Assembly (NCBI RefSeq): GCF_900700375.1
Contig: NC_041707.1
Coordinates: 33,066,764 to 33,130,763 of the forward strand
From: Denticeps clupeoides
Lineage: Eukaryota; Chordata; Actinopteri; Clupeiformes; Denticipitidae
Direction of reading: 5' to 3'
Length of the DNA: 64,000 bases
The position numbers and the translations under genes are program-made. Each line of letters begins with the position of its first letter. Positions within the stretch are counted from its first letter, which is position 1. Of the stretch, positions 1-11,895 are shown in pieces. A model generated the notes under the pieces. The model ran no database searches. It was not told the DNA's origin and saw nothing but the letters and a program-made list of their open reading frames with translations.

Positions 1-959
1 AGTCTGAGACAATACCATACATACTTGTATAGATAACAGGCAATATCAGCTTTTTCATGCTACTACTTGTGTTTAGGGCATGTTTGACCTGCAAGTTCTA
101 GCATCGTAGCATCTAGCATTTTCGCATCGTTTCACAGCATTCTGCTAACTGAGGTGTCAAACGAACAACAATTCCTTTCTTTTACAGACTGAGATGTTTT
201 TTTTTTTTTATATATATTTGTTTTAACATACTAATCTTGTAAATTCTAAAATAAATTCCTTCAGTCATTTAACAAACGTGCTTGTGGCATGTCACACGTG
301 GCTTTGACTTAATATGCAACATTTAGCTCGACATAGAAAGTGTCAGTGCAGTCATTATTTAGCACTGGTCCACATCGCCCACTCCTACCAGCATTGTTCT
401 TAAAGGGAAAAATTATCATCTGTTACATGTGAGGAAAAAAAATGTTGTTTTAACATTTTTACACATCAACAGTTGCCACCTCTTATTCACCAACAACCAG
501 AGTCTTCTGGAATGGCCATTTTGTCAGACATTGTCTCTGCTGAACCCCAAGAACAACTGTTATGGGCCAGTTGAGTGACACCATGAGATCTGATACTATT
601 GACTAACAGTCAACGTGACTCAATGCGACCCAGGCTAAAGCTAATTAGCCATTAACGTTTTGTTAGACAAGACAAGCTAAGGCTGACAGCTTGTCCTTTT
701 GTTACCTTATTCCCCAACTAACCCCGGTAACTCACTAATTATGTTATTTTTAATATTATTGTACATTGTTGGCCAACAAATCTGTAATTAGTCAATGATT
801 GATGATTGCCCTGGATAAGAGTTAAATTGTGAAATGTAAATGTTCTTCCTAGGCACCGCTAATCTGCAAAAAAAAAAAAAAATCCACTCTCATAGAATTT
901 CCACAGCACCCACAGAACATTCGGCTCCTTTGTTGGCCTGCACAAGAAGCCAGGATTAC
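1..959. other. Intergenic DNA at left edge, no gene seen
   Basis: AT-rich sequence with poly-T and poly-A runs and no convincing exon on either strand. By the human gene order, the 3' end of unc79 would be expected just to the left on the + strand, converging on prima1. I could not recognise any of it here. Confidence 0.5.
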
Positions 960-1290
960 TCAACGCAGCCTATTCATGCGTCCCCCTTTTAGTGGCTTGC
1001 TGGCTATTATATTTCTCCACTGCACTGTGTTTTTACGAGCGTGTCTCTTCACCCAGAGAGCTCTCTCTTGGCTTACATAATGCACAGGAGTGAGATGAAT
1101 ACAGTCAGGCCGATCATTGTTCAGCGCACTACTGTACACGCGGTCTCCATTGGCTGAGAGGTCTTGAAAGGTTCCAATCCCCCCACTGTAGTACCCAGGT
1201 TCTGTGTGAAACAGGTCTGTCCAGTCAGGTCTGGCCCCAGAACCATATAGCAGAGAACAGACTTTATGAACTGCCGGTTGACAGTCTGGC
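960..1290 (-). CDS. prima1: Candidate alternative terminal exon of prima1 (109 codons)
   Basis: An open frame begins right after a pyrimidine-rich acceptor (cacatttag at 1291-1299, minus strand) and runs to TGA at 960-962. Its leading base G completes the arginine codon left split (AG) by the transmembrane exon, so the splice phase is exactly right. The encoded segment is polar, starts [10 protein letters not shown], has a GYYSGG stretch and ends with a basic region (KGGRMNRLR). It does not resemble the mammalian tail. A strong internal donor (gtaagc near 1079) leaves open that only part is used. It could instead belong to another minus-strand gene or be chance; a 110-codon open frame in correct phase is suggestive, not proof. 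Confidence 0.4.
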
Positions 1291-3215
1291 CTAAATGTGT
1301 GAAGAAGATGAATTAATAGTTAAATGCTGGGATGCATTTCTGCATGGATTTAGTTTAACTTAAAATGCATTACATAAGACTTGCATAATAGGGTTTTGCA
1401 TTTGCTGTAAATTTTATGTGCCGATAGAAGCTCCCATTGTAATGAGCATAATGGCAATGGCAAAAATATATTCATACAATGTCAGTTGGAACATAAAATG
1501 CAAACAGTCATTTTAGTTTGAATTGATGAATAATGTAAGACTGAGCATCTCAGTGTTTTGTTCATTGTTTAAGGTTTTCTTTTTTTATATATATACAGTG
1601 CATCCAAAAATCTAAAAAAATCTAAAATCTAAAAAAAAAAAAAAGGTACTCTATGTACATACAGTAAGTATTCACAGCATTTGCTGTGAAGCTCAAAATT
1701 GAGCTGAGGTGCCTCTTGTTTCCCCTGATTATCCTTGAGATGTTTCAATAGCAGAATTGAAGTCCACCTATGGATTGGACATGATTCTGAAAGGCACACA
1801 CCTGTCTATATAAGGTCCAACAGTTGACAGTTCATGTCAGAGCACAAACCAGGCATGGAGCAGTGGTTGGCCTAGCGGATGAGGAAGTGGATTAGAAGGT
1901 TCTAATCCTGCCACTGAGGTGCCACTGACAATGCACTGTCCTCCCCAAATGTGTCCTCTGCTTTTAACTGCTGATAGGTTAAAAGCAAAGGACACATTTC
2001 ATTGTATGCACCGTGTGCTGTGCTGCAGTATATCACAATGGCAATCACTTGAGAAGGACCTTAGTCAGGGAGGTGGTCATTCTGTCATAGCTCCAGAAGA
2101 GAACCTTCTAGAAGGACAACCATCTCTGCAGAAATCCACCAATCAGAGTGGTCAGATGGAAGACACTCTTTAGTAAAATAATTTGCCATGAGTCTGATGA
2201 AACAAAGATTGTTCTGATTCAGGAAACAAGGCACCGCTCATCAACAGGCCAATACCTACAGTGAAGCATGGTGGTGGCAGCATCATTCTGTGGGGATGTT
2301 TTTCAGCTGCAGAAACTGGGGGACTAGTCAGAATAGAAGGAACGACTACTGCAGCAATGTACAGAGACATCCTGGATCCGGCTCCAGAGCGCTCTTGTAC
2401 TCACACTGGGGTGACGGTTCATATTTCAGCGGGACAATGACCCTAAGATATCAACGCCAAGGAGTGGCTTCTGGACAACTCTGTAAATGTCCTTGAGTGG
2501 CCCAGCCAGAGCCCAGACTTGAATCTGATTGAACATCTCTGGAAAGATCTTAAAATATCTGTGCCCGACATTCCCAATCCAACCTGATGGAGCTTGAGAG
2601 GTGCTTCAAAGAGGAATGGGCCAAACTGGCCAAGGATAGGTGTTCCAAGCTTGTGGCATCATATTCCAAAAGATTTGAGGCTGTAATTGCAAAGGGGCAT
2701 CAACAAAGTATTGACCAAAGGTTGTGAATACTTATGTTCATGTAATTTCTCAGTTTTTTATTTTTAATAAAATTGCCAAAACCTAGAGTAAACTTTTTTC
2801 CACATTGTCATTATGGGGTGCTGTGTGAATTCAGAGGCAAAAATAATTTAATCCATTGTGCAATAAGGTTGTAACATAACAAAATATGGAAAAATTGATG
2901 CGCTGTGAATAGTTTCTGGATGCACCGTACATGGTAGTTCAATCTTGCAGTGGTCAGATACCTTTGTGTGTGGGTGCTACAGAAATAGTGCTACAGAACA
3001 ATGTCCATATCATATTTTAGATTCTTGTGAAAAAAAGTTAACCACCCAGATCAGATATATCAGTATTTCTCATTTATCTTTGAAATCAGCTCATTAGACT
3101 GTCTGGAAAGCTCTAAGGAATAAATCCATTTAAACCGCTTTGTTTCTTTAAGGTGAACCTAATCTTATCACGTGCACTGCTGCTGTATGATAGGAGATAT
3201 ATATATATATAGATA

Positions 3216-3288
<73 letters not shown>

Positions 3289-3956
3289 ACATATATTCCT
3301 GACCAGCGGCAGCATCTTGGGATGGACAAATCTGTCATCTCATTGAAACCCCCCCCTCCGCCTCGTCAATTATAGATGATGTGCAGTTGACACATGGCAG
3401 GTGGTGACACAACTCTTCACAGGTTGGATGAATATTTTATATAAAAGCTGTGCAAGTGCTGCGCACTGCCCTGTTTGAAGTTCTACTGGAGTTTACTGCA
3501 AGCGAAGGTGAGATGTAAAACCACGATGTACATAAATTAGATTCAGAGGGGAAACCGTCAGGGCATGGCACGTAAAGCAAGTAAAATCATTTGTTTGATT
3601 ATCAACCTTTAAAATGAACATGCATCTGTTACTGCTTATGGATCATGGCGAGAAGAATGAACCTTTTGTGCTTGTTTGACGAGAACGCGGCTTGCAGATT
3701 ATTGACACGGCCTTTGGTTTTGCTCCCTGAAAAAAATCCCTGTAATTCCCCTGTACTGCGGCGCTCTGAACATCCCACTTTACCCTAAACCTCATTAATC
3801 GAACAAGGGGGAGAAAACGGGAACAATAGCTGCAGTCAGAGATATGGGAAAAGCAGGGCCTTGTGGTCACAGCTCTTGTGGTGTTTGGACAGCCATGGCC
3901 GTTTGCCAGGAGCTCATTTTTCACTGTGGACAGACCAGTGCTGAGGACCAGGCCAC

Positions 3957-3987
<31 letters not shown>

Positions 3988-5843
3988 TTCTGATTTGCTG
4001 CTTTCCAGCACTGACATTCGGCTCACTCTCCTTTTGTTCCAACCCTCTTTTTTTTTATTACTCGTGACTATTCCTTAAAGCACATCATGTCTTGTCCAAT
4101 TCAAATAAAAAAGTTCATATATTATGGTTGAAATAAAAAGAACTATCCATCCATTCTATTAAAAAAAAACAATCCAGGTCAGTGCTACAAGCAACAAATT
4201 CCTTTTCAATTGCCACATCTTTACAGAGTGGAAATCTCTACGTGTTGAACCCCAGTCCTCACGGCAACTTGGACGTGTTCTCATACCTGGCCGGTTTAAG
4301 GTGTTGGAGAGTCATGATCCAGCATGTTCGTCCTGGTTTCGTTGTGAGGACATGACCCGCTCGCATGTATAAAAGATGCTGGCTGTAACCGAATGACTGG
4401 GCAGATTAATGAATAAATAATGACTTTGGGTTTGAGGCTATGCTGCACAGCAACAACACATTCCTGCCTCTGTTGCATTAAAAAGAAGACCCTCCCCAGC
4501 CCCCCCGGCTACAGAGGACTGGAGAATTGCCATAATGAAGTTCGTGGCCAGCCACTCATTACTTCCGCTGCCTGAGCTGGCCCTTCTCAGCACCACGGGA
4601 GAGGGAGATGGAAAATGGTAACGCTGGGAAGAGGCATATAAAAACCTGCACGTGCAGCCAACGTGGAACCATGTTCTGCGTCTCCAGGTGTGTGGCAGCA
4701 ATTTGGGATGTGTGCATGTGTGTGTGAGTGCATGCCTCTCTATGTGTGTGTGTGGGTGTGTAAATCATAATAAGTCCAGGATTCCTCTAGGAACTGGCCA
4801 TCAGATGCTGAATGCTGAATATATCTGAATGTATTTGTGTTTGACATCAATGAGTCACAACCATATGTTGTGTAGCTCTGACAATGGAAAGTCCACAGCC
4901 TTTGACCCAGTCTAGCGTCACAATTTGGTCCTCGTCAAAGACAATCAGATACATATACTTTTCCAAATTGTCCTGCATCTAATAAATCAACTTCAAGAAC
5001 TACCCCTTGGAACAGGAGCAATTTCGATGGCCTCTAACAAACCTGTAATATTCCTACATGCATCTAAATCAATAAAACTAAACAATCAGCAATAATTGGG
5101 TAAGAAATCATACTTCCCCCAGGGCCCTTTTGAAGACATGATCTTTCTTTTTCGTGTTCTCACGGGAACTCACTAGGGGCTGTTTTAATGGTTCAGCCGA
5201 AACACTGTGCTCTCTTTCCCAAACCACATCATTATCGCATAGGGAGCTGCAGATGGATGCAGGATGCACTGATTTGTATGCAATGTATTGTACATGCATT
5301 GCAGATTCACACAATAACACTAACAGCAAATCCATTTTCAACATTTACAATAATATACCTGTTGTGTTAATACCGCTCCATGATGGAAGCTGCCGGTCAA
5401 GATGACCTACCTTTTAATGGCCTTGTAGCAGATGATGATAGTCAGCAGAAGAAAGACGGAACAGACACAGCCCACTGTTGCAACCACAATGAAGTCACCC
5501 CACCAGGGTCTTGGCAAGGGAAGAGGGGACTTGGCCACTGTCATAGAAAACCAGGGACAGAGAACGTGTTACCTGCAGTGGATAGACATGTTTACATCCA
5601 CAGGACACGAGGCTTTGCACTTTGACCATATAAGGAAGTATTGTGTGAGACCTTCTCAGCCAAGGGGAGACCAAGAAAGGCTGCTATTTCCTTCTACTTC
5701 TCAAGTTTAATGGCCAGTCAAGCAGGATTAAGGGCTTTCCCTCTAACTACCCTTACTCTTCTGCTCTTTTTTTCTGCAACCTTTTACACTCCTGCCTCTC
5801 TGTTTTTCTTTCCATCCCTTTCCCTTTGTTACAAACACAGCAT

Positions 5844-5884
<41 letters not shown>

Positions 5885-8584
5885 ACACTCACACACACAG
5901 ACAGTGAGAGACCGAAACAGGCCGTCATTGTTTGTGGACTTGGTGGCAGAGCTCCTGAACTCCATGCATGCAAAATCCATGTCACTCCAAACACCGGGTC
6001 ATTACACACGCCCTGCACAATGCATTCCGAATCATTACAACCTCGCAAAGCGTTTCAGGTGCCGTCGCAGCTAAACGCACCACAGACTCCTGCTCAGGCT
6101 TTTAAAGACAGCGTCCATGATAGCCCTAACTTGAGTGCTTCGAAGCAATGAATAATTCAAGCACAGAACACAGAACAGGATCTGGAGCAGTTTTATTGGT
6201 TAAACGTTGATGATCACAAGGCACCTGTACCGATGTGGAAAGCGCACGAATTGCGCTGCCAGTAAAGCGCGAATAAGGAAACATCCCCGTTGAATTTTTT
6301 GTTTTTTTTGCAGTTTCATCCCAGCTGATGCTGTCACAAACACAAAAGGACATTCACACACAACAGACGAGGGGGTCTGTTTTTTCAAGCTGGGACTAAG
6401 TGTGGGGCTTGTTTGCTAGTGTACGGTCAGGCATCCACAGGGTTCACAGAACGAAAATTAATAAGCAAGATCTACAATGATGCTTGCGAATGTGATGTAA
6501 TAACGACTGTGGGTTTATATTATCCAGAATAAGGGCGTGCCATGTGTGAGAGCTGTCAGTCATGAGACTATATAAAAATGATAAAAAATACACATCAAAA
6601 ATGGTACAGAAAGGGTGAATTTATGTATGGCCTTAGCACATACCACCAGTTTGAAAAATAGTGCCCATATAGTGCTCTCTTATATAACCAATGAATATTA
6701 TAACTAGTGTTCTTGTGATCTGTTGTGAAACCTGCTTGGCGTAAGCCGTGGCATTTCAAAAATACCAGGATTACACAGCTAGTGGCAAATATGTGATCCC
6801 AGCACATGGCATGGACGCGCTTAGCTCAGTAAAAGTCAGGGTGGTGCTCTTTAGATTCCTTTTTAATTAAAATTAAAACAAGAGAATTAGGGTGCCAGGT
6901 GTGGGTATCAAAGTGCCGCCGTTAATAGGCTTTGCATTTGCCTGTTCATCTAATCGGGCGGGTTTCAAAGGGCAGGTGTACAGACTGAAATCGCGCATGT
7001 ACTGAGACCGAAGGTGAGAAGGAAGCGAGCAGGCATGCCAGATACACATCCTTTAATAAATACACATAGATCAATAATTCGGAATTATTACATTAGGCTG
7101 GAGATATGTAAATATAAAGCCAGCCAGTAGCTAGTGGGCATTCCAAATTTAAATTTACGGCATTTATCAGATGCCCTTATCCAGAGCGACTTACAATCAG
7201 TAGTTACAGGGACAGTCCCCCCCTGGTGACACGCAGGGTTAAGTGTCTTGCTCAGGGACACAATGGTAGTAAGTGGGATTTGAACCTGGGTCTTCTGGTT
7301 CATAGGCGAGTGTGTTACCCACTAGGCTACTACCACCCCAAATGGAGACGCTGACCCCTGTGACCGCCAGTTAACATTTGCTCAGTAATTGCCTCATGTC
7401 ACGACCAAGACAAAAACCCACAAAATCATTTTCAAAAACAGGACCTGTCCAATTTTTCTTTTGCCACACTCTTCCGTGCATCTCACATTTTAATGAAGGA
7501 TCTCATGTGCTGACATATGAAGCTCTTCACAGTAACATAAGACAGTTTTTCATGAAAGTGATCGTTCTGTCATATCACTTGTGGCTGTGGGTTATCATCT
7601 TGTTTGGGGTTTATTGTGAAACCTTGTTAAGCAGAACTCCTAGTATGAGCTCACCACCATTCCCAGTAATGCTTGTGTTGTCTCATGCAGACAGAGGGCA
7701 GAATAATAGATTATACTTCACCACAAATTCAGTTAACAAGAAAATGGCAATATATTTTATATATGTAAGAAATGTCCAGAAATAATTTGAAAATCTCAAA
7801 TAATTCTGAAACTACTTTCCCAAGCCATGCTCTATGTGAGGGCAAAAAAATATCCTTCCAGTCATTTTAAGTCTTACATTTTTAAAGGGTGTAGGGTTTA
7901 ATCCAGTCAGATGAAGTTTCCATGTCATGATGATGAAGTGCTTTCATCTGAAGTACCCTCTATTTTTAAATGGCAGAGGAAAAGGAAGTTTAACAAAGGA
8001 TGTGTGTTCCTTATCCTGTCCTCGCTTTATTTTTTCATCTGATTATGAAGTATGTGTCCTAGATTTTAACGACACTGTGTGGCCAAATTTTCTCAGTTCA
8101 TGTCAATGCGTTATGCAAGAGCAACTCAACAGGTCATTGAAAGTAGAAAGTAAGTTGGTCCTTCAATACGAGTGTGGTGTACAAATATGTTCAGCTTTTT
8201 TACACTTACACACACTCCTAAATAGTGTCCTACAGACTTGTTTCAGAATCTGTATCCTTTATTACAGATCTACTTACAGACGAGCCTTTTAAATGTTGAT
8301 GTTTTGTGTTCAGATTGAATGTAACATGTCAAATTTAAACTGGATTAAAAACATATCTGCATTTCATATTAGCCACAGGATCCTGGGTTAAACAGAACCA
8401 TTGCACTTTATATCATATTGAATTATATTGTGGTTCTGCTATCCCTTCATTGTCATACCCTGGCAGCTCAGAAAAGGCTTTGCAGTTCACTGAGGACAAA
8501 CCAGTCCTGCATGTCTCCACACAACACAGCATAAGCTCCTGCGAGAGCCAGCTAAGGCAGCAGACAAACAGCCATCCGTAAAAA

Positions 8585-8626
<42 letters not shown>

Positions 8627-11391
8627 GGAGGGAAGAGACAGAGGATTCCCAGCACATTATTAATAGAAAAATGTCGCAAACAACAGAGATTGTGCTCCAC
8701 TGGGAAACAAAAGGCTGATTCTTAGTCACTTGCAGCCCAGCACGTCTCCCTCGAACTGGAGTACAGTGACCTTCAAGCCATTCTGACCTTTGAGAATGCA
8801 AGGGAGATGGGTGGAAAAGGACAGATAAAATTCACTTCGACATTTTACTTCTCCCTTAGAGGTACAACACAGAGCAACAGGTGAGGAAAGTGGAGAAATG
8901 TTGGAAACTTTGCATCAGAGTTTCACAAAAGAATATTCACAATCCTTCATCTGGCCTGTAATGTTGCTCCAGCATCAGCAGTTAGACTGGGGCTGTTAAA
9001 TCTCCCCAGTTCACCATTAATTGTCAGTACAAGAGAGACAAACTGCAACCAAAAAAACCCAGACAGACAGGGAATTCTGCTCAGTAAAAAGATGCTGTGT
9101 ACATTATCATACTGCGTTGTAGGATGGAGCCAATTTAGTATTCATCAAACAGCAAAAGTAGTGCAGGCAGTGTTGCCAGATGCAGGATTGCCCCAGAATT
9201 GTGCCAAAACACACACAAATCTAGGTTCTGGTAAGCATGTGATGAGACCATTTAACTGACTTCAAATGAAAATTGGGTTCCTTACTAGCAATTCTCAACG
9301 GGCAGGTTCTCCGAAAATGCAGAATAAAAACAACTAACCAATCTGGCAACCAATTCTGTCCCCGGGTTAAAACTTTGTCACTGCACCATCAGTGAACATG
9401 ACAATAAAATGGGTCTTTCACCGTGCCAATATAAAAAAATGTATCTGATGTCCGGTGCATAGTAATAACAAAAGGATTCATTAATAATAACAATGACCTG
9501 TGTTCATTTGGATTTTTTTTCAAATCACTCATTACTGAATAAGAAATGTGAGCCTCTTGATTATAGACAACAGCACTGATTCAGAACTGAACCACATTCT
9601 GCCATTCCTGTTAAATGAATGTTATCAATGAGTTATCAACGCATTGCCCTGTGCAATAGGGGCTGTTTTAATGGTACAGCCGGAACACTGTGCTCACTTT
9701 CCCAAACCTTTCATCTGATTGTAGCTTCCTAACCCAACTGTGTAGGCATGGCAGTCCATTTTCATCCAAATTCTCTCTCTTGAGCAGTTAACATATCCTT
9801 CCATCTTGTACGAATGCTGCAGAGACAGAAATACCCCTGAGCCAGCGGCCCCGCAATTCCTCAACTTGAAAAACCCAGATGGGAATATCGGCTGGGATCA
9901 TTAGCCCCCTATCTGTATCAAGGCCCTAATTTAATTGACTCATCTGTGGTTTGAATCAGGGGGTCCTCCGGCAGGAACCCAAACCCAGCGCCCGCAGCAG
10001 CAGGGAACTCTCCAAGGTCAAACACGGCTTAAGCGACTCTGCCTCTCTATCTGTGCATCGCTTCCTGTGTTCTGGTAGACGGCGTCAACATCCAAGGTTC
10101 TCCATGCGTTCAGATGACGACTGGACCCTCCACGGCCATGTTCTGAAGAGCAACTGGCCCCGCGTATGTGCTGTTAATTATCTTCTGCTAGATTTACGGC
10201 AAAGTATGAGACTGTATCAGTCTGATTCCCTCGCATAATTTCAGCTTTATTTGGGTTAGCCTGTTGTTTTGGATGTTATTATGGGAAAAAATGTGAAGAT
10301 GTGGCGTTTCATCGTCCCAGTAACCTTATCTGATCGACCACAGGCTTTCTGCCCCTGCTGGCTGGCTGCAGTGTGTTTTTTGGCACCTTTTACATTTACG
10401 ATAACCAAAAAGGTTTGTGCATTCTCCGCCGATGGAGGAGGGGTGCATTGTGGGGTGCGGCTTCCACTTTTTTTTTGCGCACCAACCTGTGCACTCTACA
10501 CCCAGACCTCAAAGTGGCAAGAGAATAATTCAACTCAAGCATCATCTTAAATGATAGGACCTCACGAGAAACTGGATGTTGCATGGAAAAAAAGTCCCAT
10601 CTAGGCATGAAAGACTGGTGCATTTTAATGAGGACAATGGCTAAATATGCACCTTTAAATGCGCATCATCATACTACGTGGTACTTGCACTTTATATCAT
10701 ATTGTTTTATATCATATTGTTCTTTATACTGTGTGTTGTACTGTGTTGCTTCAGAGCCAATAAGCATGATTCTGATTTTGATTCCGATGCTGACATCCAC
10801 GACAGATGGCTGATGGGAAAGCTGGGAAGATCTGCTACACATGATGGTGTACTTCAAGTTGCGTGACCTCTTGTCAGCTGGGTTTTGGCGTTGGCTCATT
10901 TTGTGTGTAAAAGGTTACGCGAATGATTAGGTAGACAGAGCCAGAACCGTATACCGCTCTCCCCAAGAGGGCCGCGGGGAGAAGGAATTGTTTCTGACCC
11001 CTGGCAATGGCGTGTGGGCAGCTGCTCAGAACCTGGCAGCAGATCGCGAATCGATAGGAAGCTTCTCAGGCCAGATGGAAACCTACTACGCGCCTCACTT
11101 AATATTTATTAATATTAATAAAAGTTCAACGTTTGGAAAAGGCTGACATTAACGCCATCGGCGGCGTGAACACAAGCGCGTGAGGGCGAGGTCACGCGCG
11201 CGGCCACACGTGTACGCACCTGGCAGCCGTGGTGGCGGGGGAGGCGGGGGCGGCGGCGGCAGTGGGGGGTAGCTCCGACACTGGCATGCCCGCTGGCACT
11301 GCTCGCCCCCTCTCACTGTACCGGGCTGTGCGCAGGACCTGAGCAGCTCACCCTGAGAGGAGGAGGAGGCAGAGGACGGACAGACGAGGGG

Positions 11392-11444
<53 letters not shown>

Positions 11445-11632
11445 GAATTACATCGGGGTCATCCATGTCTTCCACTCCATACACAACAGTGCCATTTTTT
11501 ACCCTAAAGCGGAGCTCTCAGCATATATTAAAGGGAGTCATTACAGTCTCATCCATTACATAATTAAGTGCTTATACCAGCGTGGACCCAGCAGCCCGTA
11601 CTGTTAACTGTGGCTGAAAACATCCCACTGGC

Positions 11633-11664
<32 letters not shown>

Positions 11665-11862
11665 GGTGTGTGTGCACGTGCGTGGGAGAGGGGAAGGTTG
11701 AGAAATGATAATGTACTCTCACGCTGAAACCACGTTCAGATCAACACGCGAAGCTACGGCAAGACTTCAAAGAGGCGCCAGTGAGTTCCACAGCATTGGA
11801 ATCAACAGCCTTGGGTGAATCCTCGTGTGCTAAAAAAGTCCTCTTCTGCACAAATTACAGCT

Positions 11863-11895
<33 letters not shown>

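Noticed and set aside
960-1300. Plus-strand frame over the same interval as the candidate prima1 tail, possibly unc79 last exon
   Set aside because: The + frame (about 50 codons) has no acceptor and no likeness I can identify; the minus-strand frame is longer and fits the splice phase.
7378-8292. ORFs of 135 and 121 codons
   Set aside because: No splice context, AT-rich composition and no resemblance to known proteins; they lie inside a prima1 intron.
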